NCBI RefSeq assembly: GCF_042688525.2
Contig: NZ_JBHWAB010000001.1
Coordinates: forward strand, 3,038,001-3,102,000
Direction: 5' to 3'
Source of the DNA: Haloimpatiens sp042688525
Lineage (GTDB): Bacteria > Bacillota > Clostridia > Clostridiales > Clostridiaceae
DNA: 64,000 bases
Below the pieces are notes generated by a model. The model saw only the letters and a list, made by a program, of their open reading frames with translations, made no database searches and was not told where the DNA came from. Below are positions 33,970 to 41,803 of the stretch, piece by piece. Numbering within the stretch: position 1 is the first letter of the stretch; every line of letters starts with the position of its first letter. A program made the position numbers and the translations under genes.

Positions 33970-34935
33970 TTAGTTATATTCCCTCAACATTTTTTCTATT
34001 GCAGCTTCTTCTTTTTCCCAACCCGTCTCATCATAAAACTCTCTTAACCTTTTAGCAACATCATCTCTGTCCCTTAATTCTCCAATAGTTAATGCATTTT
34101 TTAATATAGATTCAGCTTTTTGGTAATCAATTTGTTTAGTTCCATAAAAAGTCCAGTAGCAATTTGACCAAAGAATCCATCCATATCCCCATTTAGGATC
34201 ATCATTTAAACAACTATTAAAAAGAGCATCGCCTTCCCTTTGTCTGCCAAGTCTAATATAAGACTCCGCAATGGATGCTTTCAATTTTTGAATGTTAGGT
34301 TTATTCTTCTTATACCTACTTCTTTTTATAAATTCACTGCAAAAATCTATTCTTCTCTCGAGAAACTTCTCATCACATACCCCTAAAATATTAAATGCCT
34401 TATCAAAATCCAATCCCCATTCTGAAATACTATAAGTTCCTTTAAATTCACAATCAAATGCCTCTATTTTTTCAATATTATGATTGTCCATAATATAAAG
34501 AATGTCCTTCCAGGCTTCCTTCCATATATTATAGGCTTTTTCAAACTTTCTTTCCTCTGCTAACTTGTATCCTGAATCTATTTTATCATCAAGCATTTCG
34601 AAATTGGGCACTTCAGGGAACCATCTCTCCCAAAGTACAGTTAACCCCCTCCAAAGGAAATCTGAATCTTTTCCTTCTAATTTAAGATTTCCTGGACTAT
34701 CTAAAAGTCTATAGTATGCTTCAGCAGAAGGATACTTTTTTATTTGTTTGGAAAATGATTTTTTATCAATATGCAGCCCAAATTTATTTATTCTCTCAAT
34801 AATCATTTTATCTTCCATCTTCCTTACATCTGAAAGAATCCAATTTCCATTATCCCTTAATAAATTTGCAAACACGTCCACTTCCATTATTGAATTTTCA
34901 AATATCCTATCCAGTGCAATCATTGAAATCGCCAT
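33970..34935 (-). CDS. Helical-repeat (TPR-like) protein of unknown function
   Basis: A 321-residue soluble, mostly helical protein. Tetratricopeptide-like pairs are visible: KLKASIAESYIRLGRQREGD followed by FNSCLNDDPKWGYGWILWSN and AESILKNALTIGELRDRDDV. The N-terminal half has no recognised fold. Related clostridial proteins are annotated as TPR or SEC-C-associated, but no SEC-C zinc motif is present here. ATAGGAGGAATAAT precedes the ATG. It is monocistronic, with a terminator after it. I do not assign a function. Confidence 0.65.
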   Translation of the reverse strand: MAISMIALDRIFENSIMEVDVFANLLRDNGNWILSDVRKMEDKMIIERINKFGLHIDKKSFSKQIKKYPSAEAYYRLLDSPGNLKLEGKDSDFLWRGLTVLWERWFPEVPNFEMLDDKIDSGYKLAEERKFEKAYNIWKEAWKDILYIMDNHNIEKIEAFDCEFKGTYSISEWGLDFDKAFNILGVCDEKFLERRIDFCSEFIKRSRYKKNKPNIQKLKASIAESYIRLGRQREGDALFNSCLNDDPKWGYGWILWSNCYWTFYGTKQIDYQKAESILKNALTIGELRDRDDVAKRLREFYDETGWEKEEAAIEKMLREYN

Positions 34936-35109
34936 ATTATTCCTCCTATTTATTTTATTATCTTGTAAAGTCTTTTCTACATACTTTACAGATAACTTAA
35001 TTTATAAATGTTGTGTAAATATTTATTATTATATCCTTTTATTAACATTTATAAACCTAAGAGTTTTATTTTTTTCTTAGAAAAAATCTCCTTCATTATT
35101 AATTATTCA

Positions 35110-35155
35110 CTCAACTTTCGCAGTAAAAAAATACTGTTTAGCGAAGGGAAATGAA
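35110..35155. repeat. Half copy of repeat family 1 (copy H)
   Basis: CTCAACTTTCGCAG followed by AAAAAATACTGTTTAGCGAA and GGGAAATGA. Breaks off before the second half, right next to the rsuA-type gene terminator. Confidence 0.65.
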
Positions 35156-35157
35156 AT

Positions 35158-35193
35158 CAAAAACTGCATCCCACACTAAACCGTGGAATGCAG
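35158..35193 (-). terminator. Terminator of the pseudouridine synthase gene
   Basis: CTGCATCCCAC and GTGGAATGCAG form the stem (35164-35174 with 35183-35193). A T run follows on the minus strand (35163-35158). Confidence 0.85.
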
Positions 35194-35213
35194 CACAATT
35201 AAAATCCTATTAT

Positions 35214-35999
35214 TTACACCTCTCCCAATGCCTTTTGAATTTCCACTTCTGTTAGTAATCTATACTGCCCTTTTTCCAATGATTCATCTAATGTTAATCC
35301 TCCAATAGAAATTCTCTTTAAATATATAACAAAGCACCCCACTGCCTTTAGCATACGCTTCACCTGGTGCTTACGTCCCTCAGAAATAGTAAGATATCCA
35401 GACACCACCGGCTGATCATAACGCCTGGAATCCATCTTGTAGAACTCGCCAATACACGTTTCCTGTTCAAACTCTTTGTACATTTCGCATTTATCTATCT
35501 CTATTTTTGCAGGCTTAGTTAGTTTTTCACCTTTTCCTATAGAAATTCCACTCTCTAATTTCTTTCTATCTTCCTCGTCCAAAGAACCCAATGCCCAAAA
35601 GAAATACGTCTTTTCAACATGTTTTTCTGGGTACATTAACTTATGTTCAAACTCACCATCATTGGTAAGCAACAATAATCCTTCCGTATCCTTGTCTAAT
35701 CTCCCAACATGAAATACTCCATTCATATTAATCCCCTCAAAAAAATCAAACACTGTTTTTCTTATTGCATCCTTTCTCGCAGTAATGCAACCACCAGGTT
35801 TATGAAACATATAATACACTTTTCCTGTATAAGTAACCACTTTATCAAGATACTCGATAACATCATCATTTTCATTAATCTCTATTTCCGGTTTTGTTAT
35901 CACTTGTCCATTAACTTTCACCATACCATCTTTAATGTAAGTCCTAACATCTTTTCGTGTTCCAACTCCGCACTGTGCTAAAAATTTATCTAATCTCAT
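35214..35999 (-). CDS. RsuA/RluB-type rRNA pseudouridine synthase
   Basis: A 261-residue protein with an N-terminal S4 RNA-binding domain (MRLDKFLAQCGVGTRKDVRT) and a C-terminal pseudouridine synthase domain. The catalytic motif is GRLDKDTEGLLLLTNDGE, with Asp in the GRLD position; further family motifs are GRKHQVKRMLKAVG and GQYRLLTEVE. It isomerises a specific uridine in ribosomal RNA, either 16S or 23S; the exact site is not predictable. GAGGAAAC precedes the start. A 37-codon frame with its own good ribosome binding site lies just upstream and may be co-transcribed. Confidence 0.9.
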   Translation of the reverse strand: MRLDKFLAQCGVGTRKDVRTYIKDGMVKVNGQVITKPEIEINENDDVIEYLDKVVTYTGKVYYMFHKPGGCITARKDAIRKTVFDFFEGINMNGVFHVGRLDKDTEGLLLLTNDGEFEHKLMYPEKHVEKTYFFWALGSLDEEDRKKLESGISIGKGEKLTKPAKIEIDKCEMYKEFEQETCIGEFYKMDSRRYDQPVVSGYLTISEGRKHQVKRMLKAVGCFVIYLKRISIGGLTLDESLEKGQYRLLTEVEIQKALGEV

Positions 36000-36011
36000 G
36001 TTTCCTCACTT

Positions 36012-36125
36012 TCAACGTTTATTATCTTTTTTTCTTTTGAAATTATAAATTTTTTGAATCTTAATGCTATCTCTAAAAATATCTGCCAATGTTTCACATC
36101 TGTCTTTATTTAATATATTCCACAT
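36012..36125 (-). CDS. Possible 37-residue small protein upstream of rsuA
   Basis: An open frame starting MWNILNKDRCETLADIFRDS and ending FKRKKDNKR, with the site GCAGGAGAGATAATT upstream. It ends 12 bp before the pseudouridine synthase start, so coupling is possible. The product would be basic, with a helical look. No family is recognised; it may be a genuine micropeptide, or the 5' end of a decayed gene. Confidence 0.4.
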   Translation of the reverse strand: MWNILNKDRCETLADIFRDSIKIQKIYNFKRKKDNKR

Positions 36126-36609
36126 AATTATCTCTCCTGCAAATCAATGTAATAAACATTTTTATTAGAACTTCTTCTAGCTTTAAATACTTTATCATTT
36201 ATTGTACTTAAATTTAACATTTCATTTTCTTTAATATTAAATACTTCAATGATATACTATCATTCTTTCTTGATTCTCCCTTACTTTATTAAACTAATTT
36301 TTATCCTAATTTACCTATTTATTTCTTTCATAATCCTAATCCTTCTCTTTTATATTATTTTACCCCACAGCTAAATTTTAATCAATTAACAAGTAAAAAT
36401 AGCCCAATTAACAACATAATAGCTGTCAATCAGACTAATAACAGTTAATAATTAATAATGGCGATTATTTTTTATCTGAAAATGTTGACTAAATTTACTA
36501 ACAAAATAAGCTGAAATAATACCTAAAACTACTCCTAACATTTTTCACACAAATAAAAACAAGCAGAAATTTAAACTATTCCTGCTTGTATATCTCATTT
36601 AAAAATTTT
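36126..36609. other. AT-rich intergenic region with gene or repeat remnants
   Basis: Between the small peptide and the alcohol dehydrogenase. A 29-codon minus-strand frame (MLGVVLGIISAYFVSKFSQH) lacks a ribosome binding site. AACAGTTAATAATTAATAAT near 36430 is like the family 2 repeat. The right part holds the dehydrogenase terminator. I see nothing else. Confidence 0.35.
36551..36589 (-). terminator. Terminator of the iron alcohol dehydrogenase gene
   Basis: On the minus strand, ACAAGCAG (36589-36582) pairs with CTGCTTGT (36566-36559), followed by TTTTATTT. Confidence 0.75.
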
Positions 36610-37809
36610 TTAGAATGAATCTATATATATTTTTCTAACAACCTCTTCTGTTCCATCAACTGGTGCTAAACTTACCAATAAAGAAAGACCAGGAGTTTCA
36701 AAAACTAATTTTGTTAACTTTTCTATATCACTTTCTACATATCCCATATCAGACAATTTTTCTTTTAATCCAACAGAATGTAACCAAGCTCTAACGCCTT
36801 CTGTAGCTTTATCAACTTCTGCAGGATCTCCTGTTAATCCTTCTACCATAGGACTTAATATATCAGCTAAAGTTTTAGGTCTTGCTGGATATATTTGTTT
36901 AATAATTGCAGGAAGAATCATACCTAAGCCTAAACCATGAGTTAATTCAGGTTTAACAGCACTTAGTGGATGTTCAAGAGCATGAGTAAAATGCAAAAGC
37001 CCATTATCGAAAGAAGTACCTGCAATCATTGAAGCATATAATAAATAATATCTAGCTTCTAAATCACTAGGATCCTCAAGTGCTTTTGGAAGATATTTAG
37101 TTATAAGTCTTATTGTTTCCTTTGCTAATAATATATCAAATGGATTTGAAACTTTTGTTGTAGCTGCTTCTATAACATGATTTATAGCATCTACGGAAAC
37201 ATATAAAGTTTGATTTTTAGGAAGTGATACCATCAAAGCAGGATCATCTATAGAGTATAATGGGTAAATACAATCATATGCTATAGCAGGTTTATAATCT
37301 TTTTCTTCTATAGTAGTTACAGCAAATCTATCTACTTCTGTACCTGTTCCATGTGTTAAATTAATAGCTATAACAGGAACTGCTTTTTCAGGAGTAAACT
37401 CAAATTCATACAATTGGGAAGCATTTTTATCTGTGTATTCCAATAATATAGCAGCACCCTTAGCAGCATCAATAGGACTTCCTCCACCAATTCCTATAAC
37501 AGCCTTAGCTCCAAATTCTCTTCCCAATTCAACTGCCTCATCAACTTGAACAACATTTGGATTTGGTGTAACTTTATCATAAAGAACATACTCTATATTA
37601 GAAGCATTTAATGCTTTTTCAACATGTTCCCAAGCACCAGTGCTTTTATAGGAATTTCTTCCTGTCATTATAAGTAGTTTATCAATTCCCATATTTTTTA
37701 AATTTTCTGCTATGTCAGAAATTTTTGTGATAGCTCCCACTCCAAAATACACAGTAGTTTTTACCCTTATTTCTTTTACATCATTAATATTAATTTCTTG
37801 TTCCCACAT
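36610..37809 (-). CDS. Iron-containing alcohol dehydrogenase
   Basis: A 399-residue group III (Fe) alcohol dehydrogenase. The NAD(P)-binding part contains IGIGGGSPIDAAKGAAIL and THGTGTEVDRFAV. Metal ligands are the expected Asp and His in VSVDAINHVIEA, His in LHFTHALEHPLS and His in ELTHGLGLG. It probably interconverts an aldehyde or ketone with an alcohol in fermentation; clostridial relatives include butanol and 4-hydroxybutyrate dehydrogenases, but the substrate is not evident. AAGGAGGTATTATACTA precedes the ATG. Monocistronic. Confidence 0.88.
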   Translation of the reverse strand: MWEQEININDVKEIRVKTTVYFGVGAITKISDIAENLKNMGIDKLLIMTGRNSYKSTGAWEHVEKALNASNIEYVLYDKVTPNPNVVQVDEAVELGREFGAKAVIGIGGGSPIDAAKGAAILLEYTDKNASQLYEFEFTPEKAVPVIAINLTHGTGTEVDRFAVTTIEEKDYKPAIAYDCIYPLYSIDDPALMVSLPKNQTLYVSVDAINHVIEAATTKVSNPFDILLAKETIRLITKYLPKALEDPSDLEARYYLLYASMIAGTSFDNGLLHFTHALEHPLSAVKPELTHGLGLGMILPAIIKQIYPARPKTLADILSPMVEGLTGDPAEVDKATEGVRAWLHSVGLKEKLSDMGYVESDIEKLTKLVFETPGLSLLVSLAPVDGTEEVVRKIYIDSF

Positions 37810-38092
37810 TAGTATAATACCTCCTTAACATAATTTTCACAAAATTAAGACTTATCTGTAAGTTAGTATATACTATTATTCGTTAATTATCAACATATTT
37901 CACGGTTTATTTTTATTTTTTTTACTATTTATTGATAATTTTAAATTTAATTTAAAATATTTAGTTAATTGTTAAAAATTATAGAGTCTTTAACCATGTT
38001 TTTAAAAAGTTCTTAAAAAATCTTCCACCACCGAAATATACGAATCTATTTTCAAAAACAAAGCAAGATGTCCACCAATAAATTACTTGCTG
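37810..38092. other. AT-rich intergenic region
   Basis: Holds the ribosome binding site and promoter of the alcohol dehydrogenase, and the 3' end of the M20 gene transcript. No structured element or small gene is recognised. Confidence 0.3.
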
Positions 38093-39487
38093 CTAACTAA
38101 TAAAAGGTTTTACAGTGTCATCTATTGGGCAAACATAACTGGAACCATTTAGTTTTTCCTCATGATCTTTTTTAATTTGATCAAGCAATTTAGAATTTTC
38201 CAATACTTCTATAACTGTAAGTGCCATAACCAGTGCAGCATTTTTCATGCCTTTATGAGCTATAGATGATTTTCCCTGGCTTACTAATTGCCAGCTGTGG
38301 GCTGGAGTGCCGAAAGCATAACAACTACCTGAGAATTGAGCCATGGGTATTACCCAACTTACATCTCCAACATCTGAAGAACCAGGGATTTTCTTAGGTG
38401 CTGGAAATAAATTTTTTACAATAGGAATACATTCTGTAGAATTGTTGTAATTAAATATCTTTGTCGTTGAAACTAATTCTTCTTTAAAAGTAGATTGAAT
38501 TTTAGAAGCATATTCATATTCTTCTTCTGTATACTCAACTTTTTCAAGAATGTCTTTTGCATGTTTTTCCATTATTTTAGAAAGAGTAGAATTCGCAATA
38601 TAATCAGAATAACCAGCTGTAATTTTATAATCTACAGTAGTATCAGTCATTAATGCAGCTCCCTTAGCAATGTTTTTCACTCTTTCAAACAATTCAATTA
38701 CTTGATTAAGTTTAGGAGCTCTTACATTATATATTCCCTGTGCATTAGCTTGTACCACATTAGGTGCTATTCCTCCTGTGTTAGTAATTGCATAATGCAC
38801 TCTTGCATCATCTATCATATGCTCTCTCATAAAGTTAATTCCTACATTCATAAGTTCTAATCCATCAAGTGCACTTCTTCCCAGTTCTGGAGAAGCAGCA
38901 GCATGAGAAGTTACTCCTTTAAAATTAAATATAGCTTTGATATTTGCTAAAAAGCCATCATTCAATACACAATTTAGTGAAGCTGGATGCCATGTTACAC
39001 CAAAGTCAACATCATCAAAATATCCATCTCTTACTAAAAATACTTTTCCACCACCATTTTCCTCACCTGGACATCCATAATATCTTATAGTTCCATTTAA
39101 ATTATTCTTCTTAATATAATCCTTAATGCAAACTGCTGCCTGTAAAGATGCAGCTCCTAAAGTATTGTGTCCACAACCATGACCATTTCCACCATTACAA
39201 GTAGCTTTTTTCTCAAAAACATCTGCCTCTTGACTTAAATCAGGAAGTGCATCAAATTCACCCAATACAGCTATAACAGGTTTTCCACAACCATAACTAC
39301 CATAAAAAGCAGTCTCAATATTTGCCAAATTCTTAGTTACCTTAAATCCTTCTTCTTCTAATAATCTGATCTGAGCTTTACATGAATTATATTCTTCAAA
39401 CTTAGTTTCTGCATATTCCCATATATCATCATTTATTTTTTCAAATAATTGGCACTTTTCTGAAATTAATTCTTTTATTTGTGACAT
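38093..39487 (-). CDS. M20-family amidohydrolase (AbgB-like)
   Basis: A 464-residue metallopeptidase-like amidohydrolase. Metal-binding features are VIAVLGEFDALPDL and NGHGCGHNTLGAASLQA with GEENGGGKVF; VSWVIPMAQFSG and HSWQLVSQGKSSIAHKGM fit the AbgB/peptidase M20D group. It likely hydrolyses an amide such as p-aminobenzoyl-glutamate or a dipeptide, in the cytoplasm. An upstream ATG at 39565 exists, but AAGGG in front of ATG 39487 (MSQIKELISEKC) agrees with the family start. It is divergent from a LysR-type gene across a 243-bp gap, which probably regulates it. Confidence 0.86.
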   Translation of the reverse strand: MSQIKELISEKCQLFEKINDDIWEYAETKFEEYNSCKAQIRLLEEEGFKVTKNLANIETAFYGSYGCGKPVIAVLGEFDALPDLSQEADVFEKKATCNGGNGHGCGHNTLGAASLQAAVCIKDYIKKNNLNGTIRYYGCPGEENGGGKVFLVRDGYFDDVDFGVTWHPASLNCVLNDGFLANIKAIFNFKGVTSHAAASPELGRSALDGLELMNVGINFMREHMIDDARVHYAITNTGGIAPNVVQANAQGIYNVRAPKLNQVIELFERVKNIAKGAALMTDTTVDYKITAGYSDYIANSTLSKIMEKHAKDILEKVEYTEEEYEYASKIQSTFKEELVSTTKIFNYNNSTECIPIVKNLFPAPKKIPGSSDVGDVSWVIPMAQFSGSCYAFGTPAHSWQLVSQGKSSIAHKGMKNAALVMALTVIEVLENSKLLDQIKKDHEEKLNGSSYVCPIDDTVKPFIS

Positions 39488-39730
39488 AATATCAACCCTT
39501 CTAGTATTAATTAGTATACAGCTGCTTGCAAAACCTCTATAACTTAACAAATCAAACTTTATCAAAAGGATTTACCACATATAATATAGAATTTACATAC
39601 ATTGATATAATAGTTATGACTTGTTAGTTTTGCAATAAGCTATGTCCTTAGTATAGCATTTGCTCAAGAACTTACATAATACATAATTTTTATATACATA
39701 TAACAATATTTTATAACCTATGATGAGGAA

Positions 39731-40663
39731 GTGTTGAAATTGAAAATTAAAATAAACCAATTAGAATATATTACTGCAGTTGCAAAATATGGTTCCATAT
39801 CTGCTGCTTCAGAGAAACTTTATGTTTCTCAACCCAATATAAGCTATGCAATAAATTGTTTAGAAGAAGAGTTGAGCTTGAAAATTTTCGAAAGAAATAC
39901 CAAAGGAACTACCATTACGGAAAGTGGATATGAAGTTATAAATCGAGCTAAGGAAATCCTAGGAAATTGTGAAAAACTATACGATATTTCTAATATGAAT
40001 AAGAAAAAAATTTCTCTAAAAATAGGCAGCAGACAATATGCCCCTATAGTTGACGCTTTTATGAAATTTACCAACAGCTGCATTGCTAAAGAGGAATATG
40101 ACATAGAATTTATTACTGCATATGGGGATGAACTTGTTAAGTTTATACTAGAACATAAGATAGATATTGGATTTATGTTATGTGAAAAAAACTATGTGGA
40201 AAATCTCAACGATGAACTTTCAAAACTAGAAATAGAATTTGTTCCTCTTGGAAATTTACCTATTTTTATTAAACTTAGAAAAAACCATCCTTGTATCGAA
40301 GGACATTCAATTAATTATGATAAATTAAAAGAATATCCTTTTGTATTTACTAAAAGCGATGAGTTTGAATTCAGTAATTTTAACAAAACAAATATTAATA
40401 AATACATAAATAAAAGTAAGAAAATATCTGTTATAGATGTTGATTTAAAAACAAACTTTCTTGAAACTACTGATGCATATTCTTTTGGAATTCATTCTAC
40501 AGAAAAATTGCTTGCAGAAAAAAATTATATAGAAATACCTATAGAAGATATAAAAGTTACTATAGGCTATGCTTACAATAAAGCCACTCCTGTAAGTGAT
40601 ACTATAAAACTATTTTTAGAGATACTTAAAATCAATATTCCTATTCCTCAAATAAATATTTAA
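39731..40663 (+). CDS. LysR-family transcriptional regulator
   Basis: About 310 residues. The N-terminal winged helix-turn-helix is QLEYITAVAKYGSISAASEK with LYVSQPNISYAINCLEEEL; the C-terminal part is the periplasmic-binding-like effector domain. The start is GTG 39731 or a TTG at 39734 or 39740, since GAGGAAG lies just upstream. It is divergent from the M20 gene and likely controls it; the effector would be the substrate of that enzyme (inference). Its 3' end overlaps the convergent AAA-ATPase gene by 23 bp. Confidence 0.88.
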   Translation: MLKLKIKINQLEYITAVAKYGSISAASEKLYVSQPNISYAINCLEEELSLKIFERNTKGTTITESGYEVINRAKEILGNCEKLYDISNMNKKKISLKIGSRQYAPIVDAFMKFTNSCIAKEEYDIEFITAYGDELVKFILEHKIDIGFMLCEKNYVENLNDELSKLEIEFVPLGNLPIFIKLRKNHPCIEGHSINYDKLKEYPFVFTKSDEFEFSNFNKTNINKYINKSKKISVIDVDLKTNFLETTDAYSFGIHSTEKLLAEKNYIEIPIEDIKVTIGYAYNKATPVSDTIKLFLEILKINIPIPQINI

Positions 40664-41381
40664 GCATCCTCTCTGGGTTGTCCAAGAACTCTTTTGTTAT
40701 TTGATAATGCTCTGTTTCTGTGTATTTTGTTAATCGAATATCATCTTCTGTAAGCTCATAAATCTGAGCATTGGGAAATGACATTAAAATTGGTGAATGT
40801 GTTGCAATGATAAACTGAGAGTTATTTTCAACCAATTGTTTTATACATATAAGCAAACTCATTTGTTTTGATGGTGACAGTGCCGCCTCTGGCTCATCTA
40901 AAATATATAGACCATTGCCGCCAAACCTATTTAATACCAAAGCCATAAAACTTTCACCATGTGATTGATTGTGGAGAGAGATTCCTCCATAGCTGTCAAT
41001 TATTCTTGAACCACCTCCAGGGGAACTATCCAATTTCTCAATGTTACTTGCCACATTATAAAAGCTTTCTGCCCTCATAAAAAAACCGTCTTTTGGCTGC
41101 CGCCTTTTTGAAACAGTGAGATAGTTATTCAAATCTGAGTGTGTTTCCATTGTTGAAAATGAAAAGTTTCTTGTGCCACCTTCTGGATTAAAGCCACAGT
41201 TAATTGCAATTGCTTCTAATAAAGTAGACTTTCCTGTCCCATTTTCTCCTACAAAAAACGTAACACTTTTATTTAAATCCAATGGAGACTTTCGTGCCAA
41301 ATTTTTTGTTATAGGAAGATTTTTCACATAAGATGTAATCTGTTCTGTTCCCTTTAATCTAATGCTGTCAATATAGTTCAC
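40641..41381 (-). CDS. AAA-type ATPase (ABC/SMC-like, OLD-type group)
   Basis: A 246-residue ATPase. Walker A is VGENGTGKSTLLEAIAINCG; the later motifs are QSHGESFMALVLNRF (signature-like) and LYILDEPEAALSPSKQMSLL (Walker B with Glu), with the switch His in FIIATHSPILM. This is the short stand-alone kind of SMC-like ATPase, similar to those often annotated as AAA family ATPase. The substrate or partner is not identifiable, and no nuclease domain is present. It overlaps the lysR gene end by 23 bp, tail to tail. Confidence 0.8.
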   Translation of the reverse strand: MNYIDSIRLKGTEQITSYVKNLPITKNLARKSPLDLNKSVTFFVGENGTGKSTLLEAIAINCGFNPEGGTRNFSFSTMETHSDLNNYLTVSKRRQPKDGFFMRAESFYNVASNIEKLDSSPGGGSRIIDSYGGISLHNQSHGESFMALVLNRFGGNGLYILDEPEAALSPSKQMSLLICIKQLVENNSQFIIATHSPILMSFPNAQIYELTEDDIRLTKYTETEHYQITKEFLDNPERMLKYLFEE

Positions 41382-41498
41382 CTTTAAACACCCTTTCTAA
41401 AAAGTTTTCACACTGATTCTAAAAAATTTTTCACACTAAAAAAGAAAATAAGTATGTTTTAACATATTAAAATTAGACAGTTTATCAATTTTGGCTGT

Positions 41499-41574
41499 AG
41501 TTTGCAGATAATGTTAATGAACCGTCCCTAGGTTTTTGCCAAGTTTGCAGATAATGTTAATGCCCTGTCCCCTA
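41499..41574. repeat. Tandem GGGACGG/GGGGACAGG-type repeat
   Basis: Two direct copies of AGTTTGCAGATAATGTTAAT (41499 and 41542, 43 bp apart). The first is followed by GAACCGTCCCTAGG and the second by GCCCTGTCCCCTAG. On the opposite strand these read GGGACGGTTC and GGGGACAGGGC, like the motif inside the TetM-like gene and at 45055 and 59914. Confidence 0.65.
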
Positions 41575-41670
41575 GTTTTCACCGTTTTTCTAAAATCAAA
41601 GCCATAAAAAACACTAAAAAGTTTTATAAGAATATACTATTAGTGTAAAAACATCCTATTATTATAATTT

Positions 41671-41752
41671 CAATTTTCTCAGGACAAAAGTACTGTCTAG
41701 CGAAGGGAAAAGTTAACAACAATTCGGATATTTTTCATCTGCGAAAGTTGAG
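41671..41752. repeat. Palindromic repeat family 1 (copy I, short)
   Basis: CAATTTTCTCAGGAC, AAAAGTACTGTCTAGCGAAG and the right end TATTTTTCATCTGCGAAAGTTGAG (in two parts) lie 50 bp upstream of the DUF362-like gene. The centre is short, as in copy B. Confidence 0.65.
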
Positions 41753-41803
41753 TAATTTACTGTTACTTTATTTTTACAAAGATTAGGAGGTTAAATAATT
41801 ACC

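Noticed and set aside
36430..36545. Minus-strand 29-codon frame MLGVVLGIISAYFVSK
   Set aside because: It has no ribosome binding site, lies just after the dehydrogenase terminator and includes repeat-like sequence. Probably a remnant or chance.
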